Shown: in pieces, positions 18,339-28,229 of the stretch | How positions within the stretch are numbered: position 1 is the stretch's first letter | How the letters are laid out: the number at the start of each line of letters is the position of its first letter | Source of the DNA: Bacteroidota bacterium | Lineage (GTDB): Bacteria; Bacteroidota; Bacteroidia; 2-12-FULL-35-15 | Assembly: GCA_003151815.1 (NCBI GenBank) | Contig: PLYN01000014.1 | Span: 25,260 to 89,259 of the forward strand | Direction: 5' to 3' | DNA length: 64,000 bases | The notes under the pieces: generated by a model | Seen by the model: only the letters and a program-made list of their open reading frames with translations | The model's database searches: none | What the model was told of the DNA's origin: nothing | Position numbers and translations under genes: made by a program

Positions 18339-19277
18339 ATGTCCATTATACATAAGAAAAAAATATCTCTAATTGTAGCTGTCTATTTTGAAGAAGATTG
18401 TATTACCCAATTTATAAAAGAAACAGAAGCCGTACTTAAAACATTATCCATTGACTATGAAATTATTTTTATAGATGACGGGAGCACAGATAATACTGTA
18501 CTCCTTATTAAAGAAAGTGCAAAAACATCGCCCAATATTAAACTTATAGAATTATCATATAATCAAGGGAAACCAATTGCTGTAAGTAGTGGAATTTCAT
18601 ATGCAACAGGTCATTACTTATTGTGTATGGATCCCGATTTACAAGACCCTCCCAATGAAATACCCAATTTTATTGCTGAAATAGAAAAAGGCTATGATTT
18701 AGTATTTGGTTTAAGAAAAGAAAAAAGGGATAGCTTTATAAATAGACTACAGTCTAAAATTTTTTGGAGATTTCTAAATAAATTATCAGGGCTGCAAATA
18801 CCTGAAAATATTGCAGTAATGCGTATATTCAACAGGAAATTTGCAAATAAGTTTTTGGAATATTCGGAGCAGAGTAGATTTATAGAGGGTATTTTCATGC
18901 ATATAGGAATGAAAAGAGGCTCTCTATTAATTGAGCAACAAGAAAGATTTGCAGGAAAAAGCAAATTTAATTTCAGCCGAAAAAAAAGTTTAGCATTAGA
19001 TGCTATTTTTGATTTTTCAGAAATCCCACTTAAAATTGCAGTAAAAATTGGAGCTTACCTATTTGTAGGAAGCTTAATCTTTTTAATTTGTATATTCATT
19101 TCAAAACTATTGTTTGTTGATTTTCAGGCAGGTTGGGCATCAATCATATGTTTTATCACTTTATTTTCAGGGTTACAATTAATTTTTACTGGTATTGCAG
19201 CAATGTATATCGGTCGAATATATAAGGAAGTCAAAAAAAGACCACTTTATTCAATTAAAGAATTGACTAATTTATAA
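18339..19277 (+). CDS. GT2 glycosyltransferase, DPM1/GtrB type
   Basis: A 312-residue inverting glycosyltransferase. The GT-A domain carries DDGSTDNT (46-53) and DPDLQDPP (about 98-105), followed by two C-terminal membrane helices (about 230-252 and 262-285). This layout matches polyprenyl-phosphate sugar transferases (DPM1, GtrB, ArnC), which load a sugar on undecaprenyl phosphate for use by GT-C enzymes on the periplasmic side. Such a donor would suit the large GT-C-like membrane proteins at 21378, 23349 and 38242; this partnership is inferred. A second protein of the same type lies at 25537. Confidence 0.87.
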   Translation: MSIIHKKKISLIVAVYFEEDCITQFIKETEAVLKTLSIDYEIIFIDDGSTDNTVLLIKESAKTSPNIKLIELSYNQGKPIAVSSGISYATGHYLLCMDPDLQDPPNEIPNFIAEIEKGYDLVFGLRKEKRDSFINRLQSKIFWRFLNKLSGLQIPENIAVMRIFNRKFANKFLEYSEQSRFIEGIFMHIGMKRGSLLIEQQERFAGKSKFNFSRKKSLALDAIFDFSEIPLKIAVKIGAYLFVGSLIFLICIFISKLLFVDFQAGWASIICFITLFSGLQLIFTGIAAMYIGRIYKEVKKRPLYSIKELTNL

Positions 19278-19346
19278 AATAGAAATTTAAAAATACTTGT
19301 GATTATTGCCTTACCATATCAAAACAATAGCCATAAATTAATTAAA

Positions 19347-20159
19347 ATGCCCGAATTAATAATCGATAAAAATGGTATTTGGATTGATGAATTGGAGAGC
19401 AAAGTCTCTTTTCCGGAAGAAGGTTATAATGTAAATTTCAAAGTAGAAGATAATAGTTTTTGGTTTAAACATCGTAACAATATTATTAAAAAAGTTATTG
19501 AACGATTTCCATTTAAAGGTAATTTTGCTGACATAGGGGGAGGCAATGGTTTTCAGGCTAAATTTATTTCCGAAAATTTTACATCAGAAAAAGTAATACT
19601 TCTCGAACCTGGTTATCAAGGTTGTTTGAATGCAAAAAAAAGAGGTTTGGAAAACATTTTCAATATACCTTTTCAAAAATTTAATTTTCAGCAAAACAAT
19701 GTTGATGCTGTTGGTTTATTTGATGTAATCGAACACATTGAAGATGATGTTAAATTCTTAAATCAACTCAAATTACAACTGCCATCTAAATCTATTATTT
19801 ATATTACAGTTCCTGCCCATAAATATTTATGGTCGGACATTGATAATAACGGAGGCCATTTTAGAAGATATAACTTGGAGATGATCGAGGCTTTAGCGAA
19901 TAAAAGTCAAGTTGAATTGGTATATTTCTCATATTTTTTTTCATATGTACCATTTATTACATATTTTGTTAAACACCTTCCATATAAACTTAGAGGAAAA
20001 AGAAATAAAACTGCTATTCTTGATTCCGAGACGGAACTGCTTTTGCCACCAAGATTTATCTCGAAATTTTTCAATTTATTCCATAAATCAGAATTGAAAG
20101 CTTTTGAAAAAGGTCTGATTAAACATGGAGGAAGCTGTTTCGCAGTATTCAGAACTTAA
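19347..20159 (+). CDS. Class I SAM-dependent methyltransferase
   Basis: A 270-residue methyltransferase. The SAM-binding motif I is NFADIGGGNGFQAKF (near residue 58) and a post-I acidic residue lies in LLEPGY. DVIEHIEDDVKFLNQL is motif II/III, as in UbiE/Coq-like methyltransferases, and an YFSYFFSYVPFIT hydrophobic run lies near the C-terminus. ATG at 19347 is preferred to the GTG at 19299, which would add an unsupported 16-residue leader. It may methylate a sugar hydroxyl or a lipid carrier. It lies between a GT2 gene and the RffA-type gene. Confidence 0.8.
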   Translation: MPELIIDKNGIWIDELESKVSFPEEGYNVNFKVEDNSFWFKHRNNIIKKVIERFPFKGNFADIGGGNGFQAKFISENFTSEKVILLEPGYQGCLNAKKRGLENIFNIPFQKFNFQQNNVDAVGLFDVIEHIEDDVKFLNQLKLQLPSKSIIYITVPAHKYLWSDIDNNGGHFRRYNLEMIEALANKSQVELVYFSYFFSYVPFITYFVKHLPYKLRGKRNKTAILDSETELLLPPRFISKFFNLFHKSELKAFEKGLIKHGGSCFAVFRT

Positions 20160-20177
20160 TAATTGAATTATTAGAAG

Positions 20178-21320
20178 ATGAGCAAAACAAATAAATTAAT
20201 TGACTTCAACAAACCTTACCTAACAGGAAAGGAAACTCAATACATTCAACAAGCAGTTGAACACGGGAAAATTTCCGGCGATGGAATGTTTACCAAGAAT
20301 TGTCACCATTTTTTTGAAACTAAATACGGCTTTAAAAAAGCATTGTTAACCACCTCTTGCACTGATGCGCTTGAAATGGCAGCCATCTTACTTGAAATAA
20401 AAGAAGGAGATGAGGTTATTGCACCTTCTTTTACATTTGTATCTACAGTAAATGCTTTTGTATTAAGAGGCGCTAAAATTGTATTTATTGATAGCAGTGA
20501 TGGAAATCCTAATATGGATGTAGACGCAATAGAAGCTTTAATAACACCTAAGACAAGGGTCATTATACCTGTTCACTATGCCGGCATTGCCTGTAACATG
20601 GATAAAATAATGGCCTTGGCAACCAAATACAATTTATTTGTGGTAGAAGATGCTGCGCAAGCAATAGATAGTTTTTATAAAGATAAACCATTGGGCAGTA
20701 TTGGTCATCTTTCAGCTTTTTCCTTTCACGAAACTAAAAATATTATTTCAGGAGAGGGGGGCATGCTGATTATTAATGACGAACGTTTTATAAAGAGAGC
20801 AGAAATAATCAGAGAGAAAGGCACCAACAGATCCGCATTTTTTAGAGGCGAAGTGGATAAATATGGTTGGGTAGATATCGGATCCTCTTTTTTACCTTCC
20901 GATATCATTGCAGCATTTTTGTACGCACAAATAGAAAACCTAGATGATATTCAAAGTCGAAGAAAAACAATTTGGGAAAAATATTATAATTTACTTGAGC
21001 CTTTGCAGAAAAGAGGACTTATCAGACTACCTAAAATTCCGGAATATGCAAGCAACAATGCACACCTGTTTTACATTGTTTGCAATAACCTGAAAGAAAG
21101 AACCAGTTTAATTGAGCATTTGAAAAAATCTAATATCTATGCAGTGTTTCATTATCAAAGTTTACATAAAAGTGAATTCTTTTTAAAAAATAATAAAGCA
21201 ATATCTCTTCCACAAAGCGACCATTATGCTGAGTGTTTGTTACGACTTCCTTTCTTTTACCACCTTACAGAAAATGATCAGGAGCGGGTGATAGATTCTA
21301 TAAATAAGTTCTATTTATAA
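20178..21320 (+). CDS. rffA: dTDP-4-amino-4,6-dideoxygalactose transaminase (RffA/WecE type)
   Basis: A 380-residue PLP aminotransferase of the DegT/DnrJ/EryC1 family. It matches E. coli RffA/WecE closely over long blocks (APSFTFVSTVNAFVLRGAK, AEIIREKGTNRSAFFRGE, VDKYGWVDIGSS), closer than to other sugar aminotransferases I know. The PLP lysine is K187 in SFHETKN and D158 lies in VVEDAAQ. The reaction makes dTDP-4-amino-4,6-dideoxy-D-galactose (Fuc4N) from dTDP-4-dehydro-6-deoxyglucose. RmlA and RmlB, which make the substrate, are not in this window. The WecD-like acetyltransferase at 26454 would be the next step. Confidence 0.93.
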   Translation: MSKTNKLIDFNKPYLTGKETQYIQQAVEHGKISGDGMFTKNCHHFFETKYGFKKALLTTSCTDALEMAAILLEIKEGDEVIAPSFTFVSTVNAFVLRGAKIVFIDSSDGNPNMDVDAIEALITPKTRVIIPVHYAGIACNMDKIMALATKYNLFVVEDAAQAIDSFYKDKPLGSIGHLSAFSFHETKNIISGEGGMLIINDERFIKRAEIIREKGTNRSAFFRGEVDKYGWVDIGSSFLPSDIIAAFLYAQIENLDDIQSRRKTIWEKYYNLLEPLQKRGLIRLPKIPEYASNNAHLFYIVCNNLKERTSLIEHLKKSNIYAVFHYQSLHKSEFFLKNNKAISLPQSDHYAECLLRLPFFYHLTENDQERVIDSINKFYL

Positions 21321-21377
21321 AATCTATTGATTAGACTAAATTCCGTAATTTTATTTATTCAATAATTGCATTTCTAT

Positions 21378-23306
21378 ATGTTCAGCTTTTATTTTTTAAA
21401 ATTACTTCTGGTATACCTGATAGTTATGATTACTCTATACCTAATAGGTAAGGGTATTACTAACATTTGTTTAAAAAAGTCTACTTATTTCTCCAATAAT
21501 ATTTTTCTAAATATTCTTTTCAATATATTTATTTCATTTTTATTGATTTCGTCCTTAAGTGCAATTATATCAACAAAAGGACAAACATTTCAGTGGGTAA
21601 TTTTCTGCTCAATAGTTGGATGGTTTATTTACGCAAATAAAAAAATAAATCAAGAAATTGTTTCTGAAAATAATATAATCCCTGTCAATAATTTATCGAA
21701 GATTTTAATACTATCTATACTATCTGTATTTTCCTTCTCTTTTATTTATTACATAAACGGTGTACCAAAAAATTCAATGGACGTTGATGTCTATTATGAT
21801 TTATTTTATTATTCCAAAATATCCAGTAAATTACTTGAAGTGGGAGTTGAAAACCCTTTAGTTTTATTATCATCGTATCTCGATATAAATGGAACTTATT
21901 TATACCATTATACAGACCTTTGGTTTAATGGATTTATTTGTAAAATTACCTCCTTAAGCGAAACAGAAACATTACTATTTGTTACCTACCCTATTTTACT
22001 TTTCCTCACTTTATTAGGAACTTTTAGCGTACTATATGAAAAGTTAAACATCAATGCTGCCAAAATTATATTAATCACTATTATATTGTTATATGGATGC
22101 AGCGTATATCTCCCTTTTGAAAACTCAGCCATCTACAAACAAGCGTATTCTCGTTTTCAAGGAGGTCCCGGGTTAGATTGGATGCTAACAAAAACATTGA
22201 TCTCATTTCCTTCTTTGTTTCTAGCATTTTATTCTTTAAAAAGAGAGAGACTTACTGAATTTACTATTTGGATATTGATTGCGATGGCATCCTACAACAC
22301 TGCTATACCGGTACTTACGGGTGGTACATTTATGATTTTAATTTATACACTTTATAAGGTGTTTTTCAAAAAGCAAAATTATTTTAAACGAGAGATATTT
22401 ATTTCAGTTGTAATTACAGGGGTCTTCTTTTTATTTCTTGTATTGTACACGAAATTTTTTATTCTAAAAGAAGTCCCTCCTACTACTATTGAAATACTTT
22501 CTATCAGATCAATGATCATTTTATTTATTGAATCTATGATCTCACCATGGATGGTGTACTTATTTGCAGCAATTATTGTGTTGATAGAAGTCCTAAAAAG
22601 AAGAGTTAATGAATTTCAGATTCTCCTAATATTGTTTCTTTTAGGAGGGCAACTAGCAGGTGCAGCATTTGTAATTCTTAATCACCATATCAATAATGTT
22701 ACACAAGCACTAAGTAATCCGATTCCACCATTAATACTTGTATTTACCATTTTTTTTTTGAAAACAATACCAAAAAATAAATATCTGTATTTAAGCTGTA
22801 TTATTTTATTGACTTTTAGTTCATTTCATAATATTTATCTAAACAAGAATGTTATTATGAATGATGCCAAACACAGAAATCTCAATTATTCTGATATTTT
22901 TAAGAAGGCAATATCTACTGAAATAAATTTAAACCACAAAAAAGCAAAATGGGTTACTTTGAATAAGAGCTACAACTCTACTTATTTCTATTACTGCCAT
23001 GCACCCGGCAGTTTCATTTTTAATATAAAAAATGCTGATTACCCTTTAGATATTTCACCTTATTTAACAGATAGCGCATCAGATTTTTGTAATATATATT
23101 GGAATTCGTCTTTCCCTTTGTGTAAAGAAATTATAAAAAAACCAGATTCATCAGAACAGATTATTCTTGATTTTCTAATGAAAAAAAAGGTTTCGTATGT
23201 ATTTATTGAAAACCAAACAGCAATACCTTCAATTCTTTCAAAACGAATAAAATTAGTGGTAAAAGACAGATATACCGGAGATGCATTTTATAAATTGATA
23301 TTCTAA
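21378..23306 (+). CDS. Large polytopic membrane protein, GT-C-like (paralogue 1)
   Basis: A 642-residue membrane protein with about 12 hydrophobic segments and a soluble C-terminal domain of about 150 residues. The first large external loop has MDVDVYYDLFYYSKISSKLL followed by YLYHYTDLWFNGF. The same Asp...Tyr-Tyr and YHYxxLW pattern is found in the proteins at 23349 and 38242, so this is a more diverged third member. An acidic loop after the first helices and an aromatic segment are typical of GT-C glycosyltransferases, but I cannot name a family. ATG at 21378 is preferred over TTG at 21366. Glycan polymerase or polyprenyl-sugar-dependent transferase are the leading options. Confidence 0.6.
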   Translation: MFSFYFLKLLLVYLIVMITLYLIGKGITNICLKKSTYFSNNIFLNILFNIFISFLLISSLSAIISTKGQTFQWVIFCSIVGWFIYANKKINQEIVSENNIIPVNNLSKILILSILSVFSFSFIYYINGVPKNSMDVDVYYDLFYYSKISSKLLEVGVENPLVLLSSYLDINGTYLYHYTDLWFNGFICKITSLSETETLLFVTYPILLFLTLLGTFSVLYEKLNINAAKIILITIILLYGCSVYLPFENSAIYKQAYSRFQGGPGLDWMLTKTLISFPSLFLAFYSLKRERLTEFTIWILIAMASYNTAIPVLTGGTFMILIYTLYKVFFKKQNYFKREIFISVVITGVFFLFLVLYTKFFILKEVPPTTIEILSIRSMIILFIESMISPWMVYLFAAIIVLIEVLKRRVNEFQILLILFLLGGQLAGAAFVILNHHINNVTQALSNPIPPLILVFTIFFLKTIPKNKYLYLSCIILLTFSSFHNIYLNKNVIMNDAKHRNLNYSDIFKKAISTEINLNHKKAKWVTLNKSYNSTYFYYCHAPGSFIFNIKNADYPLDISPYLTDSASDFCNIYWNSSFPLCKEIIKKPDSSEQIILDFLMKKKVSYVFIENQTAIPSILSKRIKLVVKDRYTGDAFYKLIF

Positions 23307-23348
23307 AAATTTGTTTCGCATACTTAAACCATAGAAATTACAAGTATT

Positions 23349-25325
23349 ATGGACATTCATTTTTTATCTTTTGCTTTCTATAATCTTCTATTTCTAGTAT
23401 TTATTTACATAGCAGGACATTTTTTTCTCTCCATTTTCAAGATCGATATAAAAGAAAAACATGGAAGTGTGTTCATTAAACTATTGACCGGAACACTTTT
23501 TATCATTGGGATCTATTCAATCATAAAAACGGGGTTTTCTACTATACAAACAGGTTTTATTGTTTCGTCTTTACTTCTATTCTGGAATAGAGGATTTAAA
23601 AAATCATCAATTCCTGCAACAACCTCTTTATTGAAGAAAGATCAAATTATATCTGAATTGGGTATTATCATACAGTTATATGTTGTGGGCATATTGATAT
23701 TAACGCTGAACTACTTTTTCCTTCAAAGTGGCGGAAATGGAATCCCTCAAAATCCACACTGCGATATGAATTATTACAGCAATATCTCATCGTTTTTAAA
23801 TAATGTTGGTATTGAGACATTTGAAATGAATTACCTTGAACCCGGTAACGTTGGAAATTCACCTTATCATTATTTTGAGTTATGGACAACGGCTTTTTTT
23901 TCTTTCACCTTTCATTGCCCTTCTACACTAATAGTTAATCTCCTGATTACCCTACCCATATTAATAATGATCATAATTGCCGGTATATGGGCAATCATGG
24001 AACAATTTAAGATCAACCTATTTTACAAAATATTTTCATTGTTTTTGATCCTTATCAATGGAATGTATTTCAGTATTTATGTTCATATTCATTTGTTCTG
24101 GACGGCACAATTTCAATCCTCAATCTTGGATCAATCTATAGGATTAAAAACCTCTCCTATGTATATAGGTATCATCTTGTTTATTTTTCTGATAGGCAAA
24201 AATAAATATGTTGAATCGATCATGTGCCTCCTGTTCTTCCCATTCATTTCTGTTTATGCCTTTACCACATTTATCCCTGTTGCAATAGGTATGTCAATTT
24301 ATTTTTTCATTGCAAAAAAGATCGACAAAACTCAACTGATAAAATTGCTCATTTCAATTGCAGTTGTTTTAGGTTATTACAAGCTGTTTTATGCATTTAC
24401 TTCTAATTCCAAATTTTATGGCGACATGATTGATATAAATACGATTATTCCTCAATTATTTCAACTTCCTATTAAGTCCAGAATTATAAATATTGTAGAA
24501 AAATTAATTGAATCGATCCTCGTTTATATTCCATTTATTGCTCTGCTTCCTATCCTATACTTCAACTTAAAAAAAAACAAACCTAAATACACTGAATTTT
24601 TAGTGATGTCATTTTGGGCACTTATCTCATTTTACTTTTTTGCGATGGCCGCCTGGCATCTTTTCTTTTATATCTTTTCATCTAATCAACTTTTATATGT
24701 GGTGGCAGCTTCTGCAATGAATATCTTTTACTTCTTTGTCATTTATTTTATTCTCATTAATACCGAAAAAAATATATTTTCAGTTGTTATAATTATATAC
24801 GTTTCTATTATTGCTGTTGCGCTTTTCAGTACTCTTTATATTAATAATAAGAATTGCAGCAATTACTTTTCTAAAACATATAGTGATACCTATTTCCATA
24901 AAATCAATACTATAAAAGAACCCTTAAAAAAGGGAGCCATGTTGCTAACTCCTGACCAGATCTATAATAATTTCACCAACAATCCATTTTATTATGGCTC
25001 TTCTTTATACTTAAATTATATAAGACCGGGGTATCAATTAACCTCATTTTCAGTTTATTCTATTCCGGGAGGAGAAAAGGAAATTGACAAACTATGTCAG
25101 AATAATTTCTTAAGAGGTTCACCATTTATACAGTTTATAAATGAAAAGAAAAACAAAGGGGACTTTAGATCAATGGTTCAGAGCCAACTTGATTATATTG
25201 ATAAATACCATCTTACCTTTATTGTGATCTCAAAAGATGTAGAACCCGATTCACTTATAAGAACCAGGATGAAAGAGGAGATCAAGGATAGTCTTTCGGG
25301 AGAAAAGTTTTGGATATTGAAATGA
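23349..25325 (+). CDS. Large polytopic membrane protein, GT-C-like (paralogue 2)
   Basis: A 658-residue protein with about 12 membrane helices and a C-terminal soluble domain. It is clearly paralogous to the protein at 38242 along its full length. Shared blocks include NPHxD (near 138), FEMNYLEP, PYHYFELW, LLDQS/ILDQS with GLKTS, IPGGE-EID, and the identical end SGEKFWILK. No known catalytic family is recognised. The NPHCDMNYY loop placed after the early helices resembles the acidic first external loop of GT-C transferases. It is the second of two tandem members here; a 211-bp gap and a DPM1-type gene follow. Confidence 0.6.
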   Translation: MDIHFLSFAFYNLLFLVFIYIAGHFFLSIFKIDIKEKHGSVFIKLLTGTLFIIGIYSIIKTGFSTIQTGFIVSSLLLFWNRGFKKSSIPATTSLLKKDQIISELGIIIQLYVVGILILTLNYFFLQSGGNGIPQNPHCDMNYYSNISSFLNNVGIETFEMNYLEPGNVGNSPYHYFELWTTAFFSFTFHCPSTLIVNLLITLPILIMIIIAGIWAIMEQFKINLFYKIFSLFLILINGMYFSIYVHIHLFWTAQFQSSILDQSIGLKTSPMYIGIILFIFLIGKNKYVESIMCLLFFPFISVYAFTTFIPVAIGMSIYFFIAKKIDKTQLIKLLISIAVVLGYYKLFYAFTSNSKFYGDMIDINTIIPQLFQLPIKSRIINIVEKLIESILVYIPFIALLPILYFNLKKNKPKYTEFLVMSFWALISFYFFAMAAWHLFFYIFSSNQLLYVVAASAMNIFYFFVIYFILINTEKNIFSVVIIIYVSIIAVALFSTLYINNKNCSNYFSKTYSDTYFHKINTIKEPLKKGAMLLTPDQIYNNFTNNPFYYGSSLYLNYIRPGYQLTSFSVYSIPGGEKEIDKLCQNNFLRGSPFIQFINEKKNKGDFRSMVQSQLDYIDKYHLTFIVISKDVEPDSLIRTRMKEEIKDSLSGEKFWILK

Positions 25326-25536
25326 TCTTAATAGCCTATTAACACAGTTCATTGCGAGGCAAAAACTCACATAAAATAGGAGCTTACACATTTAAACTTA
25401 TACAATATTTAGAGTATATTTTTTGTTTGTCAAATCCCATAAACTTTGTACTTTTAATATACATTTACAGTCGTAAAAAGTATTGTTTGAATAAAAACCG
25501 GTTAACCATTCGGTCAAGTTAAATAAATAATAAACA

Positions 25537-26454
25537 ATGAAGATATCCATTGTAAGTCCTGTATATAAGGCTGAAAAAATTATCCCTGTTTTAGTTGACC
25601 GGATTGAAAAAGCGGTTTCCAAAATAACGGATAACTACGAGATCATTTTAGTAGATGATTGTGGTCCGGACAGATCATGGGAAGTAATAGAAAATATCAC
25701 AGTCAATAACCCGAAAATTATTGGCATCAAGCTAAGTAGAAATTTCGGACAACATCACGCAATTACCGCAGGGTTAGATTATGCCAAAGGAGATTGGGTC
25801 GTAGTAATGGATTGTGACTTGCAAGACCAACCGGAAGAAATAGAAAAATTATATAAAAAAGCTATCGAAGGTTTTGATATTGTATTAGCAAGTAGATTGA
25901 TCAGAAAAGATAATCTGGTTAAGCGTTACCTTTCTTCCCTGTTTTATAAACTATTCGGCTACCTAACAGGAACCGACCAAGATCCAAGTATTGCCAATTT
26001 TGGCATATATAACAGAAAGGTGATCAACGCTGTTTGCAGTTTACGGGAATCGACACGATTTTTCCCTACAACCATTAATTGGGTAGGATTTAAAAATACA
26101 AAATTAGATGTCGATCATGACTCCAGATTTGAAGGCGAAACAAGTTATGACCTAAAAAAACTATTTCAGTTGTCATTTAATATCATCATAGCTTATTCAG
26201 ACAAACCAATACGCTTATTAATTAAATTTGGTTTACTTGTTTCTTTCTTTTCATTTGCTTTAGCGATCCGAACTTTTATTCAATGGTTAAATGGTGAAAT
26301 ACTCGTTTTGGGATATAGCAGTATCATGATCTCCATCTGGTTCTTATCAGGTGTGATCATTTCTACCCTTGGGATTGTGGGTCTATATGTTGGGAAAACA
26401 TTTGAAGGGATTAAAAACAGGCCTATTTATATAATAGACAAAATAACAGAGTAA
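25537..26454 (+). CDS. GT2 glycosyltransferase, DPM1/GtrB type (second)
   Basis: A 305-residue GT2 enzyme with VDDCGPDRSW (near 38-47), DCDLQDQPEEI (near 86-96) and two C-terminal helices (about 228-250 and 262-285), the polyprenyl-phosphate glycosyltransferase layout. It shares type but not close identity with the gene at 18339, so the two probably handle different sugars. Its stop codon overlaps the start of the next gene by one base (TAATG), indicating coupled translation with the WecD-like acetyltransferase and hence a possible Fuc4NAc link. Confidence 0.88.
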   Translation: MKISIVSPVYKAEKIIPVLVDRIEKAVSKITDNYEIILVDDCGPDRSWEVIENITVNNPKIIGIKLSRNFGQHHAITAGLDYAKGDWVVVMDCDLQDQPEEIEKLYKKAIEGFDIVLASRLIRKDNLVKRYLSSLFYKLFGYLTGTDQDPSIANFGIYNRKVINAVCSLRESTRFFPTTINWVGFKNTKLDVDHDSRFEGETSYDLKKLFQLSFNIIIAYSDKPIRLLIKFGLLVSFFSFALAIRTFIQWLNGEILVLGYSSIMISIWFLSGVIISTLGIVGLYVGKTFEGIKNRPIYIIDKITE

Positions 26455-27146
26455 TGATTGAAAAATTAATTTGGGATAGTTCTTTTTTTGGATATCCTGT
26501 TGGGCGAATCTATTTCGAATCCCCGAAAAATATTGATCTTAAATCTCTCCAGCTTCAATCGAAGGACTATAAGTTAGTTTACGTTTTCAGCAAGGAAGAA
26601 TTAATAGACGAACGATTTCAGTTAGTTGATGAAAAGGTAACCTTAACAAAAAATATATATAATTCTTCCTCTCAACTAATTTATAAATACTGCCAACCTT
26701 TTCATGATAGCGAAATTAATTTCGAGCAGTTGCTTGAGCTAGCCTATCTTAGTGGTCAATATTCCAGGTACAGATTAGACCCTAATTTTGTAAATGATGA
26801 ATTTAAGCGACTGTATAACGAATGGATCAACAAAAGTTTAAAAAAAGAAATAGCAATTGAAACAATTGTTGTAACAGATCAGGGTATCCTAAAAGGTTTT
26901 ATATCCTTGAATAAAAAAGATGAAAAAACATCAAAAATAGGATTAATTGCTGTTAACACTAATTTTCAAGGACAAGGAGTTGGAAGTCAATTATTGCAGG
27001 ATGTCGAATTGTTATCCTCTCATCTGGGTCTTAATACTATTCAAGTGGATACACAAATGCTCAATTCAGCCGGCATGAAACTTTATTTGAATAACGGGTA
27101 TACCATTTCGAACGTGGTTAAAATTTATCATTTATGGAACAAATAA
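26454..27146 (+). CDS. WecD/RffC-like dTDP-Fuc4N N-acetyltransferase (GNAT)
   Basis: A 230-residue GNAT protein with the acetyl-CoA loop FQGQGVGSQLLQ (near residue 170). From memory it lines up with E. coli WecD/RffC along its whole length: LIWDSSFFG against LTWENAFFG, YSRYRLDP against QSRFRAPW, YNEWI against YAQWI, and DTQMLNSAGMKLYL against ATQMGNTAALKRYI. WecD acetylates dTDP-Fuc4N to dTDP-Fuc4NAc, the product expected after the RffA-type enzyme at 20178. Presence of both in one locus supports the call. It overlaps the preceding GT2 gene by one base. Confidence 0.78.
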   Translation: MIEKLIWDSSFFGYPVGRIYFESPKNIDLKSLQLQSKDYKLVYVFSKEELIDERFQLVDEKVTLTKNIYNSSSQLIYKYCQPFHDSEINFEQLLELAYLSGQYSRYRLDPNFVNDEFKRLYNEWINKSLKKEIAIETIVVTDQGILKGFISLNKKDEKTSKIGLIAVNTNFQGQGVGSQLLQDVELLSSHLGLNTIQVDTQMLNSAGMKLYLNNGYTISNVVKIYHLWNK

Positions 27147-27215
27147 AAGCACGACATCACCAGTGTTTTCATCCCTCCGATGGAGGCAACGTGTTTTTAG
27201 GATTCAATTTTATTG

Positions 27216-27223
27216 TAAATTTG
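27216..27223 (+). promoter_or_regulatory. Promoter -7 element before the ABC exporter
   Basis: TAAATTTG matches TAnnTTTG and lies 55 bp upstream of the permease ATG. The upstream -33 region (GTGTTTTTAG at 27191-27200) is T-rich but lacks a clear TTG. It suggests a separate transcription start for the ABC transporter genes. Confidence 0.45.
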
Positions 27224-27278
27224 TAGATATACAGCCTGAAAGGAAATACCCCTTCAAAAAAAAAGGAAAACAAACAAG

Positions 27279-28151
27279 ATGACTAACAGCACCATCTCTT
27301 CAGAAAAACAAGAACAATGGACGGAGATCATAGCACCGGAAAGAGGTTTGTTAGATTTGCAACTTACTGAACTTTGGCGCTATCGTGATTTATTATTGAT
27401 GTTTGTTCGCAGAGATTTTATTTCCACATATAAACAAACAATTTTAGGACCTCTTTGGTTTTTTCTACAACCTATTTTAACAACCTTTATTTATGTTGTA
27501 ATTTTTGGACATTTTGCCGGCTTGTCGACAGATGGAACACCAAAGATTTTGTTTTATCTTGCCGGCATAACCTCTTGGAATTATTTTTCTGAATGTTTAA
27601 ATAAAACAGCGACAGTATTTAAAGACAATGCCAGCATTTTTGGTAAAGTATACTTTCCTCGTTTAATAATGCCATTGTCTATTGTAGTTTCTAATCTAGT
27701 AAAGTTTATCATTCAATTTATTTTATTTTTAGCATTTTTTTTCTATTCTCTTTTTAATAGTGATTTGAACGTACATCCCAATACAACTATTTTACTTACC
27801 CCTTTGCTTATATTTATTATGGCAGGCTTGGGATTGGGTTTCGGTATGATAATATCTGCACTTACTACAAAATATAGGGATCTGATTTTTTTATTAACCT
27901 TTGGTATTCAGTTGTTAATGTATGCTACTCCTGTTATTTATCCTCTATCTTCTATCCCGGAACAATATCAATTGTTCATACAAGCAAATCCAATGACAGC
28001 AATCATAGAAACATTTCGTTATGCTTATTTAGGCCACGGACATTTCAGTTGGGGGACTTTGTTATATAGCTTTAGCTTTACCATAGTGCTTGTAATACTT
28101 GGAACAATAATATTCAACAAGGTTGAAAAAGGATTTATGGATACTGTATAA
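27279..28151 (+). CDS. Polysaccharide ABC exporter permease (Wzm type)
   Basis: A 290-residue ABC-2 type permease with about six membrane helices. Typical segments are LRYRDLLLMFVRRDF-like (WRYRDLLLMFVRRDFI, residues 29-44), GPLWFFLQPILTTFIYVVIFG and the C-terminal PEQYQLFIQANPMTAIIETFRYA. These mark the O-antigen/teichoic-acid exporter family (Wzm, TagG). With the ATPase 78 bp downstream it would export the finished polymer across the inner membrane. The pair implies synthesis by the ABC-transporter-dependent route, in which the chain is built in the cytoplasm. Confidence 0.92.
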   Translation: MTNSTISSEKQEQWTEIIAPERGLLDLQLTELWRYRDLLLMFVRRDFISTYKQTILGPLWFFLQPILTTFIYVVIFGHFAGLSTDGTPKILFYLAGITSWNYFSECLNKTATVFKDNASIFGKVYFPRLIMPLSIVVSNLVKFIIQFILFLAFFFYSLFNSDLNVHPNTTILLTPLLIFIMAGLGLGFGMIISALTTKYRDLIFLLTFGIQLLMYATPVIYPLSSIPEQYQLFIQANPMTAIIETFRYAYLGHGHFSWGTLLYSFSFTIVLVILGTIIFNKVEKGFMDTV

Positions 28152-28229
28152 TTTGAAAATATGTCAATTTGAAAATTTAATGTGAATCTTGGCAGAATGT
28201 AATTAGTTTTAAAAAAACTTGAATTTTAA

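Noticed and set aside
27160-27190. CCCTCCGATGGAGG small palindrome before the ABC permease
   Set aside because: Only a 5-bp stem around a 3-nt loop; too short to support a terminator or element on its own.
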